From contig JAHQVJ010000207.1 in NCBI GenBank assembly GCA_019634415.1, positions 1 to 64,000 of the forward strand: a stretch of DNA of 64,000 nucleotides, written 5' to 3'. The DNA is from Myxococcales bacterium (GTDB lineage: Bacteria > Myxococcota_A > UBA796 > GCA-2862545). Of the stretch, positions 51,570 through 59,578 are shown piece after piece. The position numbers and the translations under genes are program-made. Below the pieces are notes generated by a model that was not told the origin of the DNA, did not search any database, and saw nothing but the letters and a program-made list of their open reading frames with translations. The number at the start of each line of letters is the position of its first letter. Positions within the stretch are counted from its first letter, which is position 1.

Positions 51570-53294
51570 TCACTCACTGGGATTTGCGGTACTGCAAGGT
51601 TTCGCGTCTGCTCCCTCGAGGCTCGGGCACACCGCGTCGAGCACCACTGACGCAGCGCTCTTCATGCCAACGTCCATCAAGTAGCCCGCCGACCACGCTC
51701 GGATTCGAGGGCTCGCGGCGTCGGACATGACGAGGGGAATGATCCGCGACAGTCTACCCTGCATCGTCAGGGCCGTGAGCTGCACGTCGGCGATCTGCTG
51801 CGCGACCTCGCCGTCGTATGTCTTTTCCGCCTTGTCGGCCATCTCGAGCGCATCCGCCCAGCGCTGGTTGTCAACGAAGGCACGGCCATGATGCGAGCCA
51901 GTCACCGCGTCGATCGATTCGATGAGCGCAACGGCGCGGCGGACGAGGGCCAGCTCTTCGGTTTGCGTCGCGCACCGTAGCGCCGCGCGCGCGAACGGGG
52001 TCGGATCGGCCACCGCCCCGGGTTGGAGCGCGTCGTCGAACCAATCGGCGCACGCGGTCGGGGAACCCGATCGAACCGCTTTCGTGGCCCGATGTTCCCG
52101 GTAGTCCCAGCCCAGGACGGGGGCGCGCGGCGTCGGGGTGTCCCGCAGTTCGACGAGCCACGTCTCCATGGCGGCGGACATGCCGTCCGTGGGAGGACGT
52201 GTCGTGGGGACTCGCTCCACGAGATCCACCAAGGTGCGCTGAAGGGGACCGCGTGCCGGGAAGGCCACATTGATCTGGACCAGGAGGATCAGCACGTGGC
52301 CCGATGCGATCCAGACCTCCGACATGGACAAGCCATCGCGGTGATTGGCGACCATCCAAGCGCGCTGAACGTCCTGACGTCGCTGCAAGCGACGGAGTGT
52401 GGTGCCGGATTGCATCGAGGCCCTGCGCCCCACGAGGTGGCTGGCCGGCTCGTCGAACAGGAACATGGCAGCGACGGCTGGTGGCATTGCCACAGACGTT
52501 GCACCAATTCCTGCACGCGCCGCGGGCAGGAGCTCGATCTCCGGATCAATGCGCAACAGCGGGATCAGCACGGGACCGGGCGTCATGGGTTCGGTCGAGA
52601 CTTCGGCTGATCCGAGGGCTCTGAGGGTGTCCTCGAGTGGGGCTGGGTCTGTCCACGCTCCGGCCCAATGCGACGACAGGTCGTCCCAGGATGGCGGTTG
52701 ATCCGCCAACGCCGTCCATACCAGCTGAGGATCCTCGGCGTCGAGCTCCGCCACCAGAGCTCGTCCCCAGACTGGTTTCGCCAGCGTGTGAACGGGTTTG
52801 TAGCTGCCGGATACGTGGATTCCGTGCTCCATGGCCACCAGACGTGCGATGAGCGGTCCCTCGTTTCGTTCGCACCAGGTGGAGGCCACGTGGGTGGCGT
52901 GGCCCTCCCAAAGGGCGTGCATCCCGTCGCGTCGATCCCCAGACAGCCGAGTGGGGGAGGTTCCGTATTGGTGCTGCAGTGCGTGTACCAACTCGTGGAC
53001 GAGCGTGCAGCGCAGTATCGACGCCATGCCCGGATCGGACAGACTGCTGTCGTTCTTCAAGGCAGTCCAGGTGGCTTCGATCACCACGATTGACTCGAGG
53101 TCAGGGATGTAGGCGGCAGGTGCGCGATGAGGAAAATGGGCAGGAGTTTCGTCCACATGAGTCACGGCTGGGACCCTCACGAAGGAGCGCCCCACGAGGG
53201 CTTCCACCTGTGGGGCGAGCTCGGCGACCATCGCCTCGAGGGCCTGGTCGTCTGGAACCGTGGCACCAGCCACACCGAAGAGCAACGACCACAC
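51570..53294 (-). CDS. Exported zinc metallopeptidase-like protein
   Basis: A 574-residue exported protein with a short signal (MWSLLFGVAGA). The zinc motif is HELVH (100-104, 'CTLVHELVHALQHQYG') and the third ligand is probably Glu130 in 'ALWEGHATHV'. This spacing suits a gluzincin-like domain of about 220 residues. The remaining 350 residues are of unknown type, with a hydrophobic stretch near 330 and a helical C-terminal half. No known substrate. It lies in an accessory-looking region. Confidence 0.65.
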   Translation of the reverse strand: MWSLLFGVAGATVPDDQALEAMVAELAPQVEALVGRSFVRVPAVTHVDETPAHFPHRAPAAYIPDLESIVVIEATWTALKNDSSLSDPGMASILRCTLVHELVHALQHQYGTSPTRLSGDRRDGMHALWEGHATHVASTWCERNEGPLIARLVAMEHGIHVSGSYKPVHTLAKPVWGRALVAELDAEDPQLVWTALADQPPSWDDLSSHWAGAWTDPAPLEDTLRALGSAEVSTEPMTPGPVLIPLLRIDPEIELLPAARAGIGATSVAMPPAVAAMFLFDEPASHLVGRRASMQSGTTLRRLQRRQDVQRAWMVANHRDGLSMSEVWIASGHVLILLVQINVAFPARGPLQRTLVDLVERVPTTRPPTDGMSAAMETWLVELRDTPTPRAPVLGWDYREHRATKAVRSGSPTACADWFDDALQPGAVADPTPFARAALRCATQTEELALVRRAVALIESIDAVTGSHHGRAFVDNQRWADALEMADKAEKTYDGEVAQQIADVQLTALTMQGRLSRIIPLVMSDAASPRIRAWSAGYLMDVGMKSAASVVLDAVCPSLEGADAKPCSTANPSE

Positions 53295-53503
53295 TCTCGT
53301 CTCCTAGTCGTGCGACACATCGGCATACGGTTTGGTGCCGCTTGTCATGCACATCCACGGGAACCGCGGTTGGGCAACATGTGCTGAGCGGCTCGCCGAC
53401 AGTCCGGCGGTCTGGCCGCGCTGGCTATCGCAACCAACTGCGGAGTGTGGGATAACTGGCGCGGCCTGACACCAAAGTTGGAGGACCAGCCAACGGGGGA
53501 CTG

Positions 53504-54149
53504 ATGCGCGAAATCGTATGGGGCGTCGCAGGAACGGCGCTGGGCGTGCTGATCGGATGGCATGGCCGTTCAGCCTTCATCGAGCTTGCTCCTTCGCCGA
53601 CGTCGGAGGCCCCCGACTCGGAGGTGAACGAAGAGGCGGGCACTCGTCCATCGGTCGAGCCAAACCCCGACGGAGAGGACCTCGACCGCTGCGGCCGACG
53701 CGACAGGGCAGCGGCCCGAGACTGTGACGCTGCGAGACGAAGTCGAGCTGCTACGTGGGCAGCTGCTAGCCCTCACCGGAGAGCCGCTGCCGTGGCCGGA
53801 CGATCTTCCCGCGGATCTTCGACCCGAGGCGATGGACGCTCGCCTCGCCGAGGTTGCCGAACAGCTGGATGACGAAGCCACCTACGTGGACCTGGATTGC
53901 GCGGAGTACCCCTGTGTGCTCCTCGTTCACCAGGGTGAGGACGCCATCGCCGACATCGATGACGTCTTCGCCGCGTTCAGTGAGGGCTGGCGCTATACCT
54001 ACGTGACGAAGTCGTCGATGGGAGCCGACGAGAACGGATCCTTCAGACGAGAGGTCCACGCCTTCTTGGGTGGGCACAGGCCCGAGGGCCAAGACCGACG
54101 GCTCGAGTATCGAATGAAGACGTTGCTCGAGTCTCTCACGACGCCCTGA
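53504..54149 (+). pseudogene. Single-pass hypothetical protein, frameshifted
   Basis: The first part reads from ATG 53504: a membrane helix ('IVWGVAGTALGVLIGW') and an acidic linker to about 53690. A coding-like second part appears in another frame, starting no later than a GTG at 53724: 'LRDEVELLRGQLLALTGEPLPWPDDLPADL', 'YVDLDCAEYPCVLLVH' and an end at 54149. Read together they form one membrane-anchored protein of about 215 residues with an opening coiled coil, a plan I recall from myxobacterial hypothetical proteins. The frame change near 53690 may be a real disruption or an indel error. The two Cys in DCAEYPC may form a disulfide. Confidence 0.5.
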
Positions 54150-54275
54150 CACACGCTGTGTCTGCGTAGCGCGTCACGATCGGCCTATCCGGGAGGTCGT
54201 CGAGGCCGAGAACGCAGACCAAGACCGCGTGCCTAGCACCTCAGGGACGGCTCGCTGGTCTGGTCGCCGGCTGGC

Positions 54276-54569
54276 CTACTCGGCGACGGCGCGCACCGTC
54301 ACGGACTGGAGGTCATTGCCCATTACCCGCTGGTCCCGTAGGAACTTCGTCACAAAAGCGAGTCCCGTGTCCACGTCGTCGACACGAACGTAGATCAACA
54401 TCGCGGCGGTACCATCAGGGCCATCGTAGTCATAGCCGTCCGAGCGGACCGCGCCGCCAGACCAATGTTCCAGGGCTTTGGGCAGCGCGTACCGCAGGTC
54501 GGTGTCAGGGTTCCGCAGCTGGGCCGGATCCAGCCTCAACTGCAACCTGACCGGCCGAACCCCTCCCAT
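54276..54569 (-). CDS. Small acidic protein of the 54-56 kb cassette
   Basis: A 97-residue protein with alternating helices and strands ('LQLRLDPAQLRNPDTDLRY', 'AAMLIYVRVDDVDTGLAFVTKF'). The size and ferredoxin-like rhythm resemble immunity or ligand-binding small proteins, but no family is recognised. It diverges from the exported protein at 54600 across 30 bp. The longer frame from 54929 is antisense to that gene and is excluded. Confidence 0.45.
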   Translation of the reverse strand: MGGVRPVRLQLRLDPAQLRNPDTDLRYALPKALEHWSGGAVRSDGYDYDGPDGTAAMLIYVRVDDVDTGLAFVTKFLRDQRVMGNDLQSVTVRAVAE

Positions 54570-54599
54570 GCGGTAGGATTTTGCCACGATGGGGGAGCC

Positions 54600-55988
54600 A
54601 TGGGATTCATCGTCGGCGTCTTGGGGGTGCTGTGCACTCTCCCGTGGGGATGTGCTGCCTCCGCCGACGACGGCTTGCAGCCGGCTGAGGAGCCTCGGCC
54701 GACGCAACGGGCAGCGCCCATCGTGCGGCCGGTCCCGTCCCCCGACTTCCTTCTCGACGAGGCCATGTTCGACGCGGAGATCCTGGCCGATCCGAGCAAG
54801 TGCCTTGCCCATATTCGTGCTCGGCCCAAGACCCGGAACCTCTCCCCGGAGCAGATCGTCCGCCCCTCCAAGCTGCTGATCGAGGACTACGAGGCATCCC
54901 TGCCCGATCCCTTCAGCCCGATCGACCACCGCGGCCGGATCGGGGCGCAGAGAGCCAGCAAGGCGACCAGGTGCCTGGCCGTGGCGGAGAACGCGCTTCT
55001 CGCGGACGGCCGGACCCCAGAGGACGAGTTGTCCGACGACGCCGTCGACATGCTGCGCGAGCTAGTGGCTCACCACCCCGATCTGCCCGAGCTACTCGCA
55101 GACGTGGCGCGACGGGGTCCCTCCGACGGCGACTCCCGCGAGACGCTGAGGACGAGAGGCGGCCGAAGCGTCGTGGTATCCGTGACCTTCCACGATCCGA
55201 TCTCCGGCACGCCCCAGACGAAGCAGATCGTGGCGGACCGCTCCCTTGCCATCGTGGCGTTGGACCCAGACGCGGCCCATCTGGGGCGGCTGTCCGAGCT
55301 GTTGGTCGCGCTCCGCGAGTCGGAGCTGCCCCCTGTGCTCGAACGGACTCCGCGAGATTCCAGCGCCTCTCAGGACGTGATCGTGCTGTCCACCAGGGCG
55401 GCGGTCCGGATCGAGGGCCCCACGGGCCCGCACACCCAGGACGTCCTGGTGCAGGCCTCCACTGGCAACGTGGAGCGCGTGGTCGTGACGGCGAGGCCCA
55501 GGACGACAGACCGCGCAGGGTGGTCCCACCTGGTGACGCTGATCCGACGACTTCTGCCGCTGCCACCCGATGCGACGTCGAGACTGAGGGAGATGGTCCG
55601 TACCGGCCGCTCCGGTCGCCCTCCCCCAACCGAGGTGGCGCCGACGTCGCCCCTGACCCTGGCGCAGAGAATGGGCGACCTGCAGACGCGCATCGTCGTC
55701 TGGAACCTGTCGGCGATCGACATCTCGGGGCCTCGCGATCACAGCTCGCAACGGATCACCATCGTTCAGGACGAAACACGCTACCGATCCGCCAAGGAGC
55801 GCCACCGAGTCCAGCTCGACACCCACGCCCGCTGGTTGAGGGACTGGTCGTCGCTCAGGCCGCGGACGCCAGCCCAGCGCACACCCGATGGGCGACGTGT
55901 CGAAGGGACTTCGCCCTCCCCGCAGCAGCGGAGCAAGCGCCCTTCCCCGATCCGCGTGAGACCACCCATTCGACGGCCTGGGAAGTAG
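54600..55988 (+). CDS. Exported protein carrying the GPRD motif
   Basis: A 462-residue protein with an apparent lipoprotein signal (MGFIVGVLGVLCTLPWGCAAS). The ribosome site gggggag supports the start. The middle (about 130-330) mixes helical and strand regions with no recognised domain. Residues about 373-390 carry IDISGPRDHSSQRITIVQ, closely matching the N-terminus of the convergent gene. The basic, Pro/Arg-rich C-terminal 70 residues are probably unstructured. The signal peptide and the shared cytoplasmic-type motif disagree, so the true localisation is uncertain. Confidence 0.6.
   Translation: MGFIVGVLGVLCTLPWGCAASADDGLQPAEEPRPTQRAAPIVRPVPSPDFLLDEAMFDAEILADPSKCLAHIRARPKTRNLSPEQIVRPSKLLIEDYEASLPDPFSPIDHRGRIGAQRASKATRCLAVAENALLADGRTPEDELSDDAVDMLRELVAHHPDLPELLADVARRGPSDGDSRETLRTRGGRSVVVSVTFHDPISGTPQTKQIVADRSLAIVALDPDAAHLGRLSELLVALRESELPPVLERTPRDSSASQDVIVLSTRAAVRIEGPTGPHTQDVLVQASTGNVERVVVTARPRTTDRAGWSHLVTLIRRLLPLPPDATSRLREMVRTGRSGRPPPTEVAPTSPLTLAQRMGDLQTRIVVWNLSAIDISGPRDHSSQRITIVQDETRYRSAKERHRVQLDTHARWLRDWSSLRPRTPAQRTPDGRRVEGTSPSPQQRSKRPSPIRVRPPIRRPGK
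55716..55769 (+). repeat. Motif coding block in the exported gene
   Basis: Encodes IDISGPRDHSSQRITIVQ. The matching block at 56302-56355 on the opposite strand encodes INIDGPRDNATQSITIEQ: 11 of 18 residues are identical while many codons differ, so selection acts on protein sequence. Confidence 0.7.
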
Positions 55989-55995
55989 GGAGCTC

Positions 55996-56385
55996 CTACC
56001 CTTCCGATTCGAGGCGACGAGACAGCTCGGCCGCCCGACGCGGACGCTGATCGACCACCTCCGCGACGAACTCGGCCATCACACCCCGCCGTGCCGCCGC
56101 ATCGGCCAGCTGGAACGCGGCGTGGGCGAGGGGAGCGTCCCAGCGCACGTGGGCCTGCAGCCTCAGCTTGTGCGCCAGCCGCTCCAGCTCATCCTGGGTG
56201 AAGAGCGACACCAAGGCCTCGGCCACCATGTGCACCGCGTCTGTGCTGGATCCCGGCGTCTCGGCGGTGCCGTCCGCGGCCGCCTCGGCGGAGGCGAAGT
56301 GTTGCTCGATCGTAATGCTCTGCGTGGCGTTGTCGCGCGGTCCATCGATGTTGATCGTGCCCTTCGACCTCGACTCCGATGACAT
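55996..56385 (-). CDS. Effector-associated-domain-like protein
   Basis: A 129-residue protein. Residues 11-28 are INIDGPRDNATQSITIEQ, a strand-rich motif shared with the neighbouring gene. A linker follows, then a helical domain of about 65 residues ('LFTQDELERLAHKL', 'AAFQLADAAARRGVMAEFVAEVV') similar in rhythm to the effector-associated domains (EADs) of Aravind's conflict systems. EADs link sensors to effectors. No NTPase or protease is adjacent, so this would be a minimal or incomplete system. It converges with the exported gene 7 bp away. Confidence 0.6.
   Translation of the reverse strand: MSSESRSKGTINIDGPRDNATQSITIEQHFASAEAAADGTAETPGSSTDAVHMVAEALVSLFTQDELERLAHKLRLQAHVRWDAPLAHAAFQLADAAARRGVMAEFVAEVVDQRPRRAAELSRRLESEG
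56302..56355 (-). repeat. Motif coding block in the EAD-like gene
   Basis: Counterpart of the block at 55716-55769; both are in coding frames and are inverted relative to each other in DNA because the genes converge. Confidence 0.7.
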
Positions 56386-56411
56386 CGGCTACTCCCGTGG
56401 CCTCGACGGTA

Positions 56412-56483
56412 TCAGACCGTGACCACCACCTTGCTGCACGCTCGACCCGCCTGCAGTTGCTTCAGTATCTGTAACGACAATGA
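56412..56483 (-). pseudogene. C-terminal remnant of a quinone-reductase-like gene
   Basis: The last 23 codons before a stop at 56412 read SLSLQILKQLQAGRACSKVV... and end VVVTV, matching the final helix and strand of zinc-type NADPH:quinone reductases and alcohol dehydrogenases. Upstream the frame no longer looks like that family. It seems to be the tail of a deleted gene, once next to the LysR gene. Confidence 0.4.
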
Positions 56484-56608
56484 CCCCTTCGCATCTCCAC
56501 CAAGAGGTCCGCACTCCAACGGGGCCAAAGCAGGACAATGTCCCGAAGAGGGATTCGGTCGTGCGACCCGGCGACCAGTGGCGCATCGAATGCAGGGACC
56601 GGTGCCAC

Positions 56609-57523
56609 TCACGCCACATGGGTGGTCACCCTCATGGCGTCGCCCACGCGCTCCAGGAACCATTCCACACCGGGCTCGTTGCCGTCGACGGCACTGCGGA
56701 ACATCGACAACCCCATCGGCGGCAGGTCGAACGGAACCTCCCGGCTGTCCAGACCATCTGCTGCTGCGTCGTGCATGGCCACACTCGGCCCCGTGAACAG
56801 CAGGTCGGTCCGGACGAGGACGGACGACACCATGGAGAAGTTCGGCACAACCGCGCCCACTGTCCGCTCGATGCCGAGCCGCTCGGCCTGGAGGCTGATC
56901 GGGCCCCGCCCACCTAGCCCGATGCCCACCATGACGTGGCTGTACGCCGCCCAGGCTTGGGCCGACCAGGCATCGAAGGCCGGGTGTCCAGCACGAGCGT
57001 AGACCCGCCACGGCCAGGTCCCGAGCGGCTCCCCCCGAAGCCCGTCCCGCGGACTCGAGAGCGCGATGACCCCGTCACACCGGCCGGTGGCCACGTCAGT
57101 CAGCGCGTCAGGAGACAGGCGTTGGAACACGACACGCACACCCGGCGCCTCGGAGGCCAACCGCTCCAGCAGCAACGGTACGATCGGCGCCGCGAAGTCC
57201 GGCACCGCCAGGCGAAACGTACGGTCGGAGGTCGCGAAGTCAAAGGGTCTGGGATTCGCGATGGCCCGCACGACCTGCCCCAGGGCCTCCGGGAGCACCG
57301 CGGCGAGCGCCGAAGCCCTCGCCGTCGGCCGCATGCCCTGCCCTTCCCGCACCAGGAGCTCGTCGCCGAACACCTCACGCAGGCGTCCCAGCGCGTGGCT
57401 GATCGCCGAGGGGGTCCGGTTCAGACGCCGCGCGGCCCGGGTGACGCTTCGCTCGCGCAGCAGGACGTCCAATACGACGAGCAGGTTCAGGTCGATGTTC
57501 CAGAGGTTTTGAATCGTGTGCAT
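56609..57523 (-). CDS. LysR family regulator
   Basis: A 304-residue LysR regulator with an intact HTH ('VLLRERSVTRAARRLNRTPSAISHALGRLRE' region, about 20-52) and effector domain. It is preceded by an inverted repeat TGATGA-N17-TCATCA. The nearby quinone-reductase remnant may have been its former target. Start at the ATG of MHTIQNLWNIDLNLL. Confidence 0.85.
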   Translation of the reverse strand: MHTIQNLWNIDLNLLVVLDVLLRERSVTRAARRLNRTPSAISHALGRLREVFGDELLVREGQGMRPTARASALAAVLPEALGQVVRAIANPRPFDFATSDRTFRLAVPDFAAPIVPLLLERLASEAPGVRVVFQRLSPDALTDVATGRCDGVIALSSPRDGLRGEPLGTWPWRVYARAGHPAFDAWSAQAWAAYSHVMVGIGLGGRGPISLQAERLGIERTVGAVVPNFSMVSSVLVRTDLLFTGPSVAMHDAAADGLDSREVPFDLPPMGLSMFRSAVDGNEPGVEWFLERVGDAMRVTTHVA

Positions 57524-57527
57524 GACC

Positions 57528-57556
57528 TGATGAATCCCATGCGTTGGCGCTCATCA
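57528..57556. promoter_or_regulatory. Inverted repeat, LysR-type site
   Basis: TGATGA (57528-57533) and TCATCA (57551-57556) with a 17-base spacer lie just upstream of the LysR start, in the divergent gap. Confidence 0.45.
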
Positions 57557-57621
57557 TGTCCACAGGTCACTGTAGGGACACCGACACGGCGATGTGTACC
57601 AAACCCACGTGGGAGGTGGAG

Positions 57622-57819
57622 ATGAACTTGGGAACGCCAGAAACCACTGACTCCACGGGATCCGCAGCAGACGGAGATCTGGTGGTGCGGGAAAGATGGT
57701 GTCTCCCAACTGCGGAAGACTTCGTGTCTCTTGACAGCTGTCGTAGGGCGGGCGTCTATGGGTACCGCGGACGGTTCACCACGCGCGTGTTCGTGACACT
57801 CCCCCACGGCCCCTTGTGA
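57622..57819 (+). CDS. Short open frame with strong ribosome site
   Basis: A 65-residue open frame starting MNLGTPETTDSTG with 'gggaggtggag' in front. It overlaps the 3' end of the convergent RDD gene by 64 bp. No family resemblance; translation is possible but unproven. Confidence 0.25.
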   Translation: MNLGTPETTDSTGSAADGDLVVRERWCLPTAEDFVSLDSCRRAGVYGYRGRFTTRVFVTLPHGPL

Positions 57820-58301
57820 AGCGGATCCGAGAGCACCAGGACCGCCAGGATCCAACACAGGTTCAGGAGGAACTGCTTGGTCAGCGCACGGCTCATCGCC
57901 TGCCCGAAGGTCATGCGCAGGCCGCCGTCCGTCACCACCTTGAGCCCCAGCATGAGCTTGCCAGGAGACGCAGCGTAGCGAGAGGACTCGAAGACGGCGA
58001 AGTACAGCGCCTGCAACCCGACGAACCCCACCGCGAAGCTCAACACGAAGAGAGGGTTGTCCGCCAACGCGTCGGGGTTCCCACCCAGCAGAACCATCCC
58101 GAACGCCATCACGACGCCCACCACGATCGCGCCGATGTATCCCAGTAGTCCCGCGAGGACGCCGTCCACGAGGCTGGCGAAGAACCGGGCGCCGTGATCC
58201 GCTGGCGCAGCGAGCTCCAGGTCCACGATGGGGGTGCCGTCGTCTATGACGCCGAGGTGTTCGGGAGCTGCAAACGGAGAGTCATCGTCAACAATAGGCA
58301 T
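57756..58301 (-). CDS. RDD family membrane protein
   Basis: A 181-residue RDD protein: an N-terminal soluble lead, helices with the 'GARFFASLVDGVLAGLLGY' (R..D) start, 'SSRYAASPGKLMLGLKVV' and a C-terminal 'NTRVVNRP'. RDD proteins are three- or four-helix membrane proteins, some acting as ion or sodium transporters. No partner is evident. Confidence 0.78.
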   Translation of the reverse strand: MPIVDDDSPFAAPEHLGVIDDGTPIVDLELAAPADHGARFFASLVDGVLAGLLGYIGAIVVGVVMAFGMVLLGGNPDALADNPLFVLSFAVGFVGLQALYFAVFESSRYAASPGKLMLGLKVVTDGGLRMTFGQAMSRALTKQFLLNLCWILAVLVLSDPLHKGPWGSVTNTRVVNRPRYP

Positions 58302-58323
58302 GCCGCAGCATACACCGCCGACG

Positions 58324-59202
58324 TCACCCTCCGGAAGGATCCGGGCGCGGCCACACCCCCAGCGGCATGCGCAGGTAGCGACGGCCGTTGTCCTCGGCCG
58401 CTGGCAGGTGCCCCCCGCGCGCGTTCACCTGCAGGCTCTGCAGGATCAGCGCTGGCGGAGACAAGGTGGCGTCGCGCGCCGTGCGAAAGGCCACGAACTC
58501 CTCGCGGGAGGTGTGCGCCTTGAGCTGCTTGTTGGTAGCCCGCTCGGCCCCGATGGTGGTCTCGTAGCGAAGCGCTCGCCCGCCCGGCTGGTAGTCGTGC
58601 CCCACGAAGACCCGCGTGGACTCGGGCAAGGCGTACAGCCGCTGCACGCTGTCGTACAACGCCTCGGCACTGCCCCCCGGGAAGTCGCAGCGACCCGTGC
58701 CGAAGTCCGGCATGAACAGCGTGTCGCCCGTGAACAGCGCATCCCCGATGCGGTAGGTCAGGCAGGCGGGCGTGTGGCCAGGCGTGTGCATCACCTCCAC
58801 CCGCAGACTGCCGAGCTGAAGCACCTCGCCGTCCTGCAGCAGCCGGTCGAACTCGGAGCCGTCGGCCTCGAAGGTGTCGGGCCAGTTGTAGATCTCCCGA
58901 AACGCCTGCTGAACGGTGCGGATGTGTGCCCCGATGGCCACCGGTGCTGCGAGATGCCGCTGGACCTCGCGCGCCCCCGACAGGTGATCGGCGTGCACGT
59001 GGGTGTCGAGGATGGCGTGCACCCGCAGGCCCTGCGCCCGCACGAAGCCCACGAGTCGGTCGGTGGAGGTCGTGGACACCTGCACCCACTTGGGATCGAA
59101 GTCCAGCACGGGGTCGATCACCACGGCATCGCGGGTGTCTGGGTCGTACACCACGTAGCTCAGGGTGGACGTCGCCGGGTCGAACTGGGCCTCGATCTTC
59201 AC
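58324..59202 (-). CDS. ETHE1-like MBL-fold sulfur dioxygenase
   Basis: A 292-residue MBL-fold enzyme with 'DTHVHADHLSGA', 'MHTPGHTPACLTY', 'LFTGDTLFMPDFGTGRCDFPGG' and 'VGHDYQPGG'. The 'GTGRCDFPGGS' block is typical of persulfide-dioxygenase/ETHE1-like proteins, which oxidise glutathione persulfide to sulfite with one iron. It heads, with rhodanese and SulP, a three-gene unit on the minus strand, which fits sulfide detoxification. Length is typical for the bacterial type. Confidence 0.82.
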   Translation of the reverse strand: MKIEAQFDPATSTLSYVVYDPDTRDAVVIDPVLDFDPKWVQVSTTSTDRLVGFVRAQGLRVHAILDTHVHADHLSGAREVQRHLAAPVAIGAHIRTVQQAFREIYNWPDTFEADGSEFDRLLQDGEVLQLGSLRVEVMHTPGHTPACLTYRIGDALFTGDTLFMPDFGTGRCDFPGGSAEALYDSVQRLYALPESTRVFVGHDYQPGGRALRYETTIGAERATNKQLKAHTSREEFVAFRTARDATLSPPALILQSLQVNARGGHLPAAEDNGRRYLRMPLGVWPRPDPSGG

Positions 59203-59214
59203 GCGCTCCTCCGG

Positions 59215-59535
59215 TCAGGTGGGCCAGGTGGACATGGGACCGAGGTCGTGCACGTCCTCCCACCCAGCCTTCTGCAAAGCCTGGACCGCCCTGGCGCTGC
59301 GCGCCCCCGAGCGGCAGTACACGATGATGGGACGGTCCTTCGGGATCTCACCGAGCCGAGCCACCAGCTCGGCGATGGGGATGTTCACCGAGCCCTCGAT
59401 GGCACCGCGCTGCACCTCGAGCTCGGTGCGCACGTCGAGCAGCATGGCGCCCTGCGCCACCAGCTCCTTGGCCTTGCTTCCATCCACCTGGTCCTTGCCC
59501 TGCAACCCCAGCAACCTCATCAAGAACGACACCAT
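59215..59535 (-). CDS. Rhodanese-like sulfurtransferase
   Basis: A 106-residue single-domain rhodanese. The active-site loop is CRSGAR (IVYCRSGARSARA), with the sulfur-carrying Cys. ATG at 59535 is chosen for its ribosome site (aggaggg); an upstream in-frame start at 59616 would overlap SulP. It ends 12 bp before the ETHE1-like start. It likely passes persulfide sulfur to or from glutathione (inference). Confidence 0.85.
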   Translation of the reverse strand: MVSFLMRLLGLQGKDQVDGSKAKELVAQGAMLLDVRTELEVQRGAIEGSVNIPIAELVARLGEIPKDRPIIVYCRSGARSARAVQALQKAGWEDVHDLGPMSTWPT

Positions 59536-59578
59536 CCCTCCTGGGTCGACGTGGCGTAGCCTAGCGTAGCGGTCCGTT

